DNA from: Candidatus Gallimonas faecavium
Lineage (GTDB): Bacteria; Bacillota; Clostridia; Christensenellales; Borkfalkiaceae
DNA: 36,522 nucleotides
Reading direction: 5' to 3'
Assembly (NCBI GenBank): GCA_904391375.1
Contig: CAJFMF010000004.1
Location: 1-36,522, forward strand
The notes under the pieces were generated by a model, which saw only the letters and a list, made by a program, of their open reading frames with translations, did not search any database and was not told the origin of the DNA. Positions 1 through 9,519 of this stretch are shown piece by piece. Numbering within the stretch: position 1 is the stretch's first letter; every line of letters starts with the position of its first letter. A program made the translations under genes and the position numbers.

Positions 1-24
1 TTTTGCGGGGATTACTGGTCAGGA

Positions 25-1005
25 TCAGCCGATCTCGTAGGGGTTTTTCTCGCCCTTTTCAAAGCAGGAAAGGCTCTTCAGCGCACACTGTACCATGGCG
101 GAGGTCGCCTCTTCGGTGAAGAAGGCATAGTGCGAGGTAAAGATGACGTTGGGGAATTGTTTTAAGTAAAAGAGATCGCGCTTGTTGACGATGCGGGTGC
201 GCAGATCGATGTGAACGGCGCCCTCTTCCGATTCGATGGTGTCGAGTCCCGCGCCGCCGAGGTGTCCCGATTCGAGCGCTTCGGTGAGCGCCTGGGTATC
301 GACCAGGCCGCCGCGCGCGGTGTTGATGAGTAGGGCGCCCGGTTTCATTTTCGCGAAGACGTCTGCGTTGATCATGTGCCGATTCTCCTGCGTGAGCGGC
401 ATATGCAGGGAGAGAATGTCGCACGTCTTATAGATGGTGTCCGGATCGGCGGCCTCTGCGTTGGGAATGCTCCCGGGGCGGACATAGGGGTCATAATAGA
501 GGATGCGGCAGCCGAATCCCGACAGGTTCTGAATGACCGTGCGCCCGATCTTTCCCGCGCCGAGAATGCCGATCGTGAGGTGGCGCATCTCGCGGCCGCA
601 CATGCCGTCGAGGGAGAAGTCGTTGACGAGCGCGCGGCAGACGGAGATCTTGGCCTTGCGCAGGAGCATCAGCATGAGCATGACGGTGAAATCTGCCACG
701 TTATAGGGGGCATAGCTGGCGTTGCTCACGCGGATTTTGTACTGCTTTGCGGCGGCGAGGTCGATGTGATTGAATCCGACGGTGCGCGTCGCGAGATACT
801 TCACGCCGCGGCCTGCAAGTTCTTTCAGCATGGGGGCGCGCAGGTCGGAAAAGCCGAGCGTTGTCACGCCGTCGTAGCCCTCGACGAGGCTGACGTTGTC
901 CTGCGTCAGCGTCTCTTCCTTCAGTGTGACGTCCAGGCCGTAATCCTTCGCCCGCGCAAAATCGGGGAGTTCAAAATCTTTTGTCTCAAAGGAAATAATT
1001 TTCAT
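25..1005 (-). CDS. D-2-hydroxyacid dehydrogenase (D-lactate dehydrogenase-like)
   Basis: Protein from MKIISFETKDFELPDFARAKDYGLDV...; NAD-binding motif GILGAGKIGRTVIQNLSGFGCRILYYDPY and INTARGGLVDTQAL typical of the D-isomer-specific 2-hydroxyacid dehydrogenase family. ORF track start is further upstream; ATG at 1005 fits the family N-terminus. Confidence 0.88.
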   Translation of the reverse strand: MKIISFETKDFELPDFARAKDYGLDVTLKEETLTQDNVSLVEGYDGVTTLGFSDLRAPMLKELAGRGVKYLATRTVGFNHIDLAAAKQYKIRVSNASYAPYNVADFTVMLMLMLLRKAKISVCRALVNDFSLDGMCGREMRHLTIGILGAGKIGRTVIQNLSGFGCRILYYDPYVRPGSIPNAEAADPDTIYKTCDILSLHMPLTQENRHMINADVFAKMKPGALLINTARGGLVDTQALTEALESGHLGGAGLDTIESEEGAVHIDLRTRIVNKRDLFYLKQFPNVIFTSHYAFFTEEATSAMVQCALKSLSCFEKGEKNPYEIG

Positions 1006-1102
1006 GCGATTACTATAACACCTGCGTGCGGATTTGTCAAACGGCAGGCCGCCCCGCACGGCGCGTTGTTTGTTTTTTTCTCCGAAAAAATGCGAAAGGG
1101 TC

Positions 1103-1131
1103 TTGATTTTTCCGTGTGCTTCCGATATAAT
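1103..1131 (+). promoter_or_regulatory. sigma70-type promoter for the GH3 gene
   Basis: TTGATT - 17 nt - TATAAT, about 30 nt upstream of the ATG at 1160. Confidence 0.7.
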
Positions 1132-1159
1132 ATCGATAGATTTTGCAAAGGAGAAAAAT

Positions 1160-3151
1160 ATGGAGAAAAAACAGAAAACAACGCTTACGGCGCAGGAGAA
1201 GATCCGCCTTTTGAACGGCAAGGACTTCTGGTACACGGACGACTTGGACGGGCGGATTCCCGCAGTCCGCATGTCGGACGGCCCGGTCGGTCTGCGCACC
1301 GAGAAATCGGACGAAAACGGCAGGAATTACACGGTTCCCGCCGTGGCGTATCCCTCCATCGAAGTGCTCGCCAACACCTGGAACACGGCCTGTGCGACGG
1401 CGATGGGCGAGTGCCTTGCCGACGACTGCCGCGACCGCGGAGTGGACGTCCTGCTCGCACCCGGCGTGAACATCAAGCGCAATCCGCTCAACGGCCGCAA
1501 CTTTGAGTACTTCTCGGAAGACCCTCAGCTTGCCGGAACGATGGCAAAGGCCTATATCGAGGGCGTTCAGGGACAGGGCATCGGCGTGTGCGTCAAGCAT
1601 TTCTGCTGCAACAACCTCGAGTATGACCGTCTGCATCAGTCGAGCGACGTGGACGAGCGCACCCTGCGCGAGCTCTACTATCGTCCCTTTGCGATTGCCT
1701 GTGAGGCGAAGCCCGTCTCCGTCATGTGCAGTTACAACCGCATCAACGGCCAGTTTGCGTCCGAGTATGCAAAGGGGTTCGAGTTCCTGCGCGAGGAATG
1801 CGGATTTGACGGCGCCGTCATCTCCGACTGGGGCGCGGTGCGCGATCGCACGGCGGCGGCAAAGGCGGGACTGGACATCGAAATGCCGCACAGCGAAGCG
1901 GGCATGAAAAAACTTGCGGACGATCTGCAGGCGGGCAATATCACGGAGGGCGAGATCGACGCCTGCGTCGAGCGCGTCCTGCAATTCGTCGACCGCGTCA
2001 AGGAAATGGGCGAGGGCAAGGAAAATAAGCGCTCGGAGACGGAACGCATCGCCGTTGCGCGCGATATCGCCGCCGAGGGCATCGTCCTCCTCAAAAACGA
2101 CGGCGTCCTTCCGCTCGGAGCGGGCGCGAAACTCGCCGTCAGCGGGATCTATGCAAAACCCGACCGCACGGAATATGTCTCGGGCGGCGGCTCGGCAAAG
2201 GTGACCTGGCTGGAAAATACCAACGACCTTCCCGCGGCGCTCTCGGCGCGCGGATTTGACGTCGCCTATGAATCGGCGTTCGGCACGCACGTCATCCATT
2301 CCTTCATGCAGGACGTGCGCAACGCCGCGCTCAATGCGCTTAAGGTGGATGTCAGCATTGTGTGCGTCGGCACGGGGGACGGCATGGAGTTTGAAGAGGG
2401 CGACCGCGAGAGCATGCGCCTTCCCGCCGTGCAGGAGCGCGCCATTCTCGATACGGCGGCGCGCAACCCCAACACCGTCGTCATCGTGTTCGCCGGCGCG
2501 GCCGTGGACATGACGCCCTGGGAGGGCGAGGTCGCCGCCATCCTCTATGCGGGTTTCCCCGGCATCGGCGGAATGGAGGCCGTTGCCGACCTCCTCGCGG
2601 GGACGGTCAATCCCTCCGGGAAACTCTCCGAGACCTTCCCGCTCGACTATGAGGACATCCCCGCGGCAATATCCTACCGCACGGCAGGCGTCACCCGCTA
2701 TCAGGAGGGCCTTGACGTCGGCTATCGCTACTTCGACAAGTACGACATCCCCGTGCTCTATCCCTTCGGGTTCGGGCTGAGCTATTCGGAATTTATGTAC
2801 CGCGATCTCAAACTCTCCGCCGATCGGGATGCGCTCATCCTCGAATACGTCGTGGAGAACGTTTCGGAGGTCGACGGAAAGGAGATCTCGCAGGTGTACG
2901 TCGGCGAATGCGCGCCCCTCGTCTATCGCCCGAAGAAGGAATTGAAGGGCTTCTCCAAGGACCTCGTGAAGGCGGGAACGGCTGTGACCGTGCGCATGGA
3001 ACTTCATCCCTCGGCCTTTGCGCACTGGGACACGGCGCGCGATCGCTGGACGATCACGGACGGCGTCTATGAGATCTGTGTCGGGGCCTCCTCGCAGGAC
3101 GTGCGCCTGGCGGCCAAGATCTGCATCGAGAACGGCAAGATTGTCTTCTGA
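1160..3151 (+). CDS. Glycoside hydrolase family 3 beta-glucosidase
   Basis: GH3 signatures: VRMSDGPVGLR, VKHFCCNNLEYDR, GFDGAVISDWGAV (nucleophile region), C-terminal fibronectin III-like domain. Start ATG at 1160 preceded by AAAGGAG. Confidence 0.92.
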   Translation: MEKKQKTTLTAQEKIRLLNGKDFWYTDDLDGRIPAVRMSDGPVGLRTEKSDENGRNYTVPAVAYPSIEVLANTWNTACATAMGECLADDCRDRGVDVLLAPGVNIKRNPLNGRNFEYFSEDPQLAGTMAKAYIEGVQGQGIGVCVKHFCCNNLEYDRLHQSSDVDERTLRELYYRPFAIACEAKPVSVMCSYNRINGQFASEYAKGFEFLREECGFDGAVISDWGAVRDRTAAAKAGLDIEMPHSEAGMKKLADDLQAGNITEGEIDACVERVLQFVDRVKEMGEGKENKRSETERIAVARDIAAEGIVLLKNDGVLPLGAGAKLAVSGIYAKPDRTEYVSGGGSAKVTWLENTNDLPAALSARGFDVAYESAFGTHVIHSFMQDVRNAALNALKVDVSIVCVGTGDGMEFEEGDRESMRLPAVQERAILDTAARNPNTVVIVFAGAAVDMTPWEGEVAAILYAGFPGIGGMEAVADLLAGTVNPSGKLSETFPLDYEDIPAAISYRTAGVTRYQEGLDVGYRYFDKYDIPVLYPFGFGLSYSEFMYRDLKLSADRDALILEYVVENVSEVDGKEISQVYVGECAPLVYRPKKELKGFSKDLVKAGTAVTVRMELHPSAFAHWDTARDRWTITDGVYEICVGASSQDVRLAAKICIENGKIVF

Positions 3152-3310
3152 TCGGCGGGCATTTCCTGCACAGTTCCGCTTAAAAGGCGTGCGGGACAGG
3201 GTTTTGTCGGTTTCCATTGTCTTTTTGACCTTCTTGCGCCCCGTCAGGCAAAGAGGGAAGAAAGATCGTTTCCCGCAAAAAAATATGCGATACCGAACGG
3301 AAAAAACGGC

Positions 3311-3348
3311 ATACGGCGTGCGCAGATTCTGCGCGCGCCGTATTTTTT
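3311..3348 (+). terminator. Rho-independent terminator-like hairpin
   Basis: ATACGGCGTGCGCA-GATTC-TGCGCGCGCCGTAT (one G.T wobble) followed by a T run. Confidence 0.75.
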
Positions 3349-3516
3349 CATGCGAAACTCACATACTTTCTGCGAGGGCATATCGAAAAACAAATATGCC
3401 CGCGGGTATGGTTTTTGTGTGAAGGAATTTTGTTCCTTTGTGTTCCGAAGCCGTCATTTATAATATATTGTTGAAAAGAAACTGTATTTGTCATTTGTTT
3501 CTATGACATAAATAGT

Positions 3517-3545
3517 TTGACAGGCAATATGGGAAATGTTATAAT
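3517..3545 (+). promoter_or_regulatory. Consensus sigma70 promoter of the polysaccharide operon
   Basis: Exact TTGACA - 17 nt - TATAAT upstream of the phosphoglycosyltransferase gene. Confidence 0.85.
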
Positions 3546-3657
3546 GAAAACATATTTTCCGTAATTTTGAGTTTTCGGGGATGTGATTGGGGGAAAATGG
3601 TGCTCCGGGGGCTTCGGGAAAATCCTGCTCGGCGTTTTCGGTTGGGAGGATCAACGG

Positions 3658-4482
3658 ATGGACAAGACGAAACGGGATGTTCGGGAGGAACGCGATCCCG
3701 TTGAAGATAAAAATCTTGAAAGAAGTGAGCGGGTGTCGGACGAACAGCCCGCGTTTCAGCCTGTTTCCGAAACGGAACAGGCGTCTTTTGTTTCGGAAAA
3801 AGAGACAAAATCGGTCCAGAGCGACAGCCGAAACGAACCGTTTGTCCCGCGCAAAGGGTTTCGTTACGGCTGTTATCTTTTTGTCAAGCGGGCGTTCGAT
3901 CTCATCTCCTCGGGGCTGTTTCTGATCGTCTTTTCCTGGCTGTATCTCATCCTTGCGATCTGCGTCAAGTGCAGCGACGGCGGGCCGGTCTTTTACCGTC
4001 ATCCGCGCGTCGGAAAGAACGGAAAGACCATCTACATTCCCAAATTCCGCAGCATGAAGCGCAATGCGGACAGGCTGGAGGACATGCTCACGCCCGAACA
4101 GCTCGCTCAGTACAAGCGCGAGTACAAGATCGACAACGATCCGCGCATCACGCGCCTGGGGAAATTTTTGCGGCGCACGTCGCTCGACGAGCTTCCCAAT
4201 GTCTGGGCGATCTTCGTGGGGAATATCTCCGTCATCGGCCCTCGTCCGCTCATGCGCGAGGAAGTCGAGGAAAAATACGGCGCCGATGCCGAAAAACTAC
4301 TCTCCGTCAAGCCTGGCATGATCGGCTGGTGGGCGGCAAACGGCAGGAGCAACTGCACATACGAGAGCGGCGAAAGACAGCGGCTCGAACTCTATTACGT
4401 CGACCACTGTTCCGTCGGTCTGGACATCAAGATCATCTTCAAGACGATCGTGGGCGTTTTCCGTCGCACGGGAGCAAAGTAA
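3658..4482 (+). CDS. Sugar transferase (undecaprenyl-phosphate phosphoglycosyltransferase, bacterial sugar transferase family)
   Basis: KRAFDLISSGLFLIVFSWLYLILAICVKCSDGGPVFYRHPRVGKNGKTIYIPKFRSM, LRRTSLDELPN, VIGPRPL...; RBS GGGAGGA before ATG 3658. About 65-aa hydrophilic N-terminal extension. Confidence 0.92.
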   Translation: MDKTKRDVREERDPVEDKNLERSERVSDEQPAFQPVSETEQASFVSEKETKSVQSDSRNEPFVPRKGFRYGCYLFVKRAFDLISSGLFLIVFSWLYLILAICVKCSDGGPVFYRHPRVGKNGKTIYIPKFRSMKRNADRLEDMLTPEQLAQYKREYKIDNDPRITRLGKFLRRTSLDELPNVWAIFVGNISVIGPRPLMREEVEEKYGADAEKLLSVKPGMIGWWAANGRSNCTYESGERQRLELYYVDHCSVGLDIKIIFKTIVGVFRRTGAK

Positions 4483-4495
4483 AGGGGATACGTTT

Positions 4496-5620
4496 GTGAA
4501 AGTTTTACAGATCAGCAACTATTTCCCGCCGCACATCGGCGGGATCGAACAGGTCGCCAGCGACGTCTGTTCGGCGCTCGAAGGGACGTGCGAACAGAAG
4601 GTGTTCTGCTTCAACCACGAAAAAGGGGACGCGGAGGACACCGTCGACGGCGTGCAGGTCGTTCGCGCGGGGTGCTTCGCCAAAGTCGCGTCGCAGTCGC
4701 TCTCTTTCTCCTACGGACGCCTCCTCAAAAAGACCTTCCTTCGCTTTGCGCCCGATGTCGTCGTCTTTCACTATCCCAACCCGTTCGGCGCGCACTATCT
4801 CAGAAAACTCCTCAAAAGACATCCCGCCTGCAAGCTCATCCTCTGGTGGCACCTCGACATCACCCGCCAGAAGCTCCTCGGCAAGCTCTTCGAGGGACAG
4901 ACGAAGTGGCTGCTCCGCCGCGCCGCGCGCGTCGTGGCGACCAGCCCCAATTATATCGCGGGCAGTGCGCATCTGACCTCCGTCCGCGAAAAATGCACCG
5001 TCATTCCCTGCTGTGCCAACGCGGCCCGCATTGCAGCCGATGCGGCCGTCTCCGAACGCGCCGCCGCCATCCGCGCCGCGCACCCCGGAAAAATTCTGCT
5101 CTTCGCCGTGGGACGGCACGTCCCCTACAAGGGCATGGAATACCTCGTGCGGGCGGGCAAACTGCTCGACGATCGCTTCGTGATCGCCATCGGCGGAAAG
5201 GGCCCGCTCACGCAATCGCTCAGAGAACTCGCCGCGGGAGATGAAAAGATCTGCTTCCTCGGCCGCATTCCCGATGACGAGCTGAAGGCCTGGCTGGCGG
5301 CGTGCGACATTTTCTGCTTTCCCTCCGTCACCAAGAACGAGGCGTTCGGCATCGCGCTTGCGGAGGCGATGGCGTTCGGCAAGCCGGCCGTCACCTTCAC
5401 CATTCCCGGGTCGGGCGTCAACTATGTCTCGCTCGGCGGCGTGACGGGCATCGAATGTCCCAACGGCGACGTCGCCGCCTATGCCGCGGCCATCCGCACG
5501 CTTGCGGACGACGAGGCGCTGCGCCTGCAATACGGCAGGGCGGCGAAGGCGCGCGTCGAGGAGAATTTCACGTCGGAGCACTTCGTGCAAAACGTGCGGG
5601 CGCTGTTTGCGGAGGTGTAA
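4496..5620 (+). CDS. Glycosyltransferase family 4
   Basis: MKVLQISNYFPPHIGGIEQVASDV...; GRHVPYKGMEYLVRA; PSVTKNEAFGIALAEAMAFGKPAV (E-x7-E motif). GTG start at 4496. Confidence 0.9.
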   Translation: MKVLQISNYFPPHIGGIEQVASDVCSALEGTCEQKVFCFNHEKGDAEDTVDGVQVVRAGCFAKVASQSLSFSYGRLLKKTFLRFAPDVVVFHYPNPFGAHYLRKLLKRHPACKLILWWHLDITRQKLLGKLFEGQTKWLLRRAARVVATSPNYIAGSAHLTSVREKCTVIPCCANAARIAADAAVSERAAAIRAAHPGKILLFAVGRHVPYKGMEYLVRAGKLLDDRFVIAIGGKGPLTQSLRELAAGDEKICFLGRIPDDELKAWLAACDIFCFPSVTKNEAFGIALAEAMAFGKPAVTFTIPGSGVNYVSLGGVTGIECPNGDVAAYAAAIRTLADDEALRLQYGRAAKARVEENFTSEHFVQNVRALFAEV

Positions 5621-5622
5621 AG

Positions 5623-6687
5623 ATGGACGTCTACGGCATCATCATGGCGGGCGGCGGCGGGACGCGCTTCTGGCCGCTCTCGCGGAAGGGAACGCCCAAA
5701 CAGCTCCTCAATCTGAGCGGAAAAGAGATCATGGTCAACGAGGCGATCGACCGTCTGACGGGCGTCGCCGCGTATGAAAATATTTATATCGTCACAAACT
5801 GCGAACAGGCCGCGAAGATGTATTCCGTGACGGCCGGGCGCGTTTCGCCCGAGCACATTCTGTGCGAGCCGTGCGCGCGCAATACCGCGGCGTGCATTGC
5901 CTACGCGGCGCTCAAGATCATGCGCGAGCGGGGGGACGGCGTGCTCGTCATCACGCCCTCCGATGCCTACATCAAGGACGAGGAGGCGTTCGGCGCGGTG
6001 CTCAAAACGGCGGTAAACGCCGCCATGACGACGAACAAGCTCGTCACGATCGGCATTACGCCCACCTTCCCCGCCACGGGGTACGGATATATCCGTTACC
6101 GCGACGCCGACGGCGACGTCAAGCCCGTCGTGCGCTTCGTGGAGAAGCCCACCCGCAAAAAGGCGGAGGAGTACCTGCGCAGCGGCTGCTACGTCTGGAA
6201 CAGCGGAATGTTCGTCTGGAAGGCGTCCGTCATCCTCAAAAAATTCAAGCGGCTGCTGCCCGAACTGTATGCGCGGCTCATGAAGCTCGCCGCCTTCTTC
6301 GGAAAGCCCGAGGAAGCGCGCGCTCTGGAGGAGATTTATCCCGAGCTTCCCTCGGTGTCCGTCGACTACGGGATCATGGAGCACAGCCGCGACATTCTGG
6401 TCGTGCCGGGCGAGTTCGGCTGGAACGACGTCGGAAGCTGGGACATGCTGGGCGCGCTCCATCCGCAGGACAGTGCGGGCAACGTGGTCGTCGGGAACGC
6501 GGTCAACGTGGATACGACGAACACCGTCATCTATTCGAGCGGAAAGATGATCGCCGCCGTTGACGTGAGCGATCTCATCATCGTGGAGACCCCGGACGCC
6601 ATTCTCGTATGTCCCAAGTCCAAGGCGCAGGACGTCAAAAAGATCGTCGAAGAGCTGCGGGCGGAGGGAAAGGAGGAATTGCTTTGA
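5623..6687 (+). CDS. manC: Mannose-1-phosphate guanylyltransferase
   Basis: IIMAGGGGTRFWPLSRKGTPKQLL, ITPSDAYI, FVEKP, WNSGMFVW, FGWNDVGSW signatures. Confidence 0.93.
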   Translation: MDVYGIIMAGGGGTRFWPLSRKGTPKQLLNLSGKEIMVNEAIDRLTGVAAYENIYIVTNCEQAAKMYSVTAGRVSPEHILCEPCARNTAACIAYAALKIMRERGDGVLVITPSDAYIKDEEAFGAVLKTAVNAAMTTNKLVTIGITPTFPATGYGYIRYRDADGDVKPVVRFVEKPTRKKAEEYLRSGCYVWNSGMFVWKASVILKKFKRLLPELYARLMKLAAFFGKPEEARALEEIYPELPSVSVDYGIMEHSRDILVVPGEFGWNDVGSWDMLGALHPQDSAGNVVVGNAVNVDTTNTVIYSSGKMIAAVDVSDLIIVETPDAILVCPKSKAQDVKKIVEELRAEGKEELL

Positions 6688-8450
6688 ACGATCGCATTGC
6701 GGAATGGAAGCGCTGGTGCAGCGATCCCGTCTTTGACGAACGGACGCGTGCCGCGGCGGCAGCCATGTCCGAAGAGGAGCGCCGCGACGCCTTTTACCGC
6801 GACCTCACCTTCGGGACGGGCGGACTGCGCGGCATCATCGGCGTCGGGACGAACCGCATGAACCTCTATACCGTCGGTCGGGCGACGCAGGGCCTCGCCG
6901 ATTACATCAACGCCGCGACGGCAAACGGCAGCGTCGTCATTGCCTATGACAGCCGTCATATGTCCAAGGAGTTCGCCCTCGATTCCGCCTGCATTCTGGC
7001 GGCGAACGGCATTCACGCCTATCTCTTCGAGGACCTGCGCCCGACGCCCGAGCTCTCCTTCGCGGTGCGCGATCTGCACGCGACGGCGGGCATCGTCATC
7101 ACGGCAAGCCACAATCCGCCCGAATACAACGGGTACAAAGTCTATTTTTCGGACGGCGGACAGATTGTCCCGCCGCACGATCGCGAACTCATCCATGCGA
7201 TCCGCGCCGTCGAGGGATTTGCGGCCGTGCGCCGTATCTCTCCCGAGCAGGCAAAGGCGTGCGGGAAACTGACCGTCATCGGAAAGGAGACGGACGATCG
7301 CTACATCGCCGCGCTCAAGCGCCTCGTGCTGCGCCCCGAAGTCGTTCGGGAAATGGGCAGGCGGCTCACGATCGTCTATACACCGCTGCACGGAACGGGC
7401 AACCTCCCCGTGCGCCGCATTCTTTCGGAGCTCGGCTTTGAACGCGTCTTTGTCGTTCCCGAACAGGCGGAGCCGGACGGGAACTTTCCCACGGTCGCCT
7501 ATCCCAATCCCGAGGATCCGCACGCATTTGCGCTCGCGCTGGAACTCGCCCGCAAGGTGGACGCCGACCTCGTGCTCGCCACCGACCCGGACGCCGACCG
7601 ACTTGGCGTCTACTGCAAGACGAAAGCGGGGGAGTACGTTCCCTTTACGGGGAACATGAGCGGACTTCTCATCGCCGAGTACGAGCTGTCTGCGCGCCGT
7701 GCGCTCGGACAGCTCCCCGTGCCGCCCGAAAACGGCGCGCTCGTCACGACCATCGTGTCCTCCGACATGGCGCATCCGCTCGCCCGCGCGTACGGACTGA
7801 CCGTCATCGAGACGCTGACGGGATTCAAGTATATCGGCGAACAGATCCTCCGCTTTGAACAGGCGCGCGCCGCCAACGGCGGAAAGCCCGACGCGGCAAA
7901 AGGCGCGTATGTCTTTGAATTCGGATTCGAGGAGAGCTACGGCTGTCTGCTCGGGACGTATGCGCGGGACAAGGACGCCGTCATGGCGGTGACGGCCCTG
8001 TGCGAGGCGGCGGCCTATTATGCTTCGCTCGGACAGACGCTGGCGGACGTCATGCTCGCCATGTATGAAAAATACGGATTTTATGCCGAGGCGCTCGCGT
8101 CCGTGACGCAAAAGGGCGCGGACGGCGCGGACAAGATCGCCGCCATGATGACGGCGGTGCGGACGGCGCCTCCCGCAGACGTTGCGGGGAGAAAGGTTCT
8201 GGCCGTGCGCGACTATCTGTGCGGAGAACGCAGGGATTTCGTCACGGGGGAAATCGCCCCCGTCGGACTTCCCGAGAGCAACGTGCTGTATTTTGAGCTG
8301 GAAGGCGGGGCATGGTGCTGTGTGCGGCCCTCCGGCACGGAACCGAAGATTAAATTCTATATCGGGGCAAAGGGGACGTCCGTCTCCGATGCGCAGGAAC
8401 AGCTTGCGGCGCTCAAAGAGGGTTTTTTGCAGCTGTTCCGTGAGGAATGA
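6684..8450 (+). CDS. Phosphohexomutase (phosphoglucomutase/phosphomannomutase family)
   Basis: GTGGLRGIIGVGTNRMN, ITASHNPPEYNGYKVY, DPDADRLGV, RPSGTEPKIKFY. TTG start overlapping the ManC stop. Confidence 0.92.
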   Translation: MNDRIAEWKRWCSDPVFDERTRAAAAAMSEEERRDAFYRDLTFGTGGLRGIIGVGTNRMNLYTVGRATQGLADYINAATANGSVVIAYDSRHMSKEFALDSACILAANGIHAYLFEDLRPTPELSFAVRDLHATAGIVITASHNPPEYNGYKVYFSDGGQIVPPHDRELIHAIRAVEGFAAVRRISPEQAKACGKLTVIGKETDDRYIAALKRLVLRPEVVREMGRRLTIVYTPLHGTGNLPVRRILSELGFERVFVVPEQAEPDGNFPTVAYPNPEDPHAFALALELARKVDADLVLATDPDADRLGVYCKTKAGEYVPFTGNMSGLLIAEYELSARRALGQLPVPPENGALVTTIVSSDMAHPLARAYGLTVIETLTGFKYIGEQILRFEQARAANGGKPDAAKGAYVFEFGFEESYGCLLGTYARDKDAVMAVTALCEAAAYYASLGQTLADVMLAMYEKYGFYAEALASVTQKGADGADKIAAMMTAVRTAPPADVAGRKVLAVRDYLCGERRDFVTGEIAPVGLPESNVLYFELEGGAWCCVRPSGTEPKIKFYIGAKGTSVSDAQEQLAALKEGFLQLFREE

Positions 8451-8452
8451 TT

Positions 8453-9433
8453 ATGGCGCAGAACGAATTGATAAAACTCAATCCTGCATTCAAGGACTAT
8501 ATCTGGGGCGGTACAAAGATCCGCGATCTTTTGGGAAAGAACACGGGCACCATGCAGCAGATCGCCGAGAGCTGGGAATTTTCCACCCATCCCGACGGTC
8601 AGAGCGTCATCGCAAGCGGAAAGTTTGCGGGCAAGACGCTCGCCGAATACTTCTCCGCCATCGGCTGGAAGAAGGCGGGGACGTACAGCGAAGAGCATAA
8701 GTGCCTGCCCTTCATGGCGAAGTTCATCGACGCGAAGGAAAATCTGTCCATTCAGGTGCATCCGACCGAGGCCTATGCCCGCCGTCACGAGAACGACAAC
8801 GGCAAAAACGAGATGTGGTATATCGTCGATGCCGAAGCGGACGCCTTCATCTATGTCGGGTTCAACTGCAACACCAGCCGCAAGGAAGTCGCGCGGCGCG
8901 TCAAGGACGGCTCGATCGTGGAGATCCTCAACAAGATCCCCGTGCATAAGGGGGATTCCTTTTTCATCCCCGCAGGCACCGTCCATGCCATCGGCGCGGG
9001 CTGCCTCATCTGCGAGATCCAGCAGACGTCCAACGTCACCTACCGCCTGTATGACTACGGCAGGCTGGATCACGACGGCAAACCCCGCACTCTCAACGTC
9101 AAAAAGGCGCTCGACGTGCTCAACTACAAGCGCATGGAGATCGAACTGGACGAGGAGAGCGGCCTCTATCATATCGGCGCGGCGTCCGCAAAGACGCTGG
9201 CACGGACCAACTGGTTCACCGTCACCCGCTACGAGGTGGACGGCGACATCAAAATTACGTCCATGCGCTCGCCCTATACGCAATACAAAGTGCTCATCGC
9301 CGTGGACGGCGAAGGGGACATCGACCTCCCCGAAGGAGCCGAGCATCTCACGGTGGGATGCACCTGTCTCCTCAAACAGCAGGCGCCGCTCCGCATTCAC
9401 GGACATTGCGCGCTCCTGCTCGTCAATCTGTAA
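8453..9433 (+). CDS. manA: Mannose-6-phosphate isomerase, class I
   Basis: KDYIWGGTKIRDLLGK, SIQVHPTEAYA, KNEMWYIVDAE, GDSFFIPAGTVHAIG. An ATG at 8447 (ATGA overlap) is an alternative start. Confidence 0.92.
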   Translation: MAQNELIKLNPAFKDYIWGGTKIRDLLGKNTGTMQQIAESWEFSTHPDGQSVIASGKFAGKTLAEYFSAIGWKKAGTYSEEHKCLPFMAKFIDAKENLSIQVHPTEAYARRHENDNGKNEMWYIVDAEADAFIYVGFNCNTSRKEVARRVKDGSIVEILNKIPVHKGDSFFIPAGTVHAIGAGCLICEIQQTSNVTYRLYDYGRLDHDGKPRTLNVKKALDVLNYKRMEIELDEESGLYHIGAASAKTLARTNWFTVTRYEVDGDIKITSMRSPYTQYKVLIAVDGEGDIDLPEGAEHLTVGCTCLLKQQAPLRIHGHCALLLVNL

Positions 9434-9519
9434 TCATCCGCCTCTGTTTGCGCTCGTCAAAACAGTTGCCGTCCGTTAAAGGGAGCGTCTGTCGGTTGTC
9501 CGATAAATAAGGAGAAAGC

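Noticed and set aside
376-1506. 376-aa plus-strand ORF overlapping the dehydrogenase and GH3 starts
   Set aside because: Shadow frame of a real minus-strand dehydrogenase and the GH3 N-terminus; no recognisable protein features.
3546-3657. About 110-nt leader of the EPS operon as a regulatory RNA
   Set aside because: No strong hairpin or attenuator with T tract could be identified by eye; an RNA covariance search would be needed.
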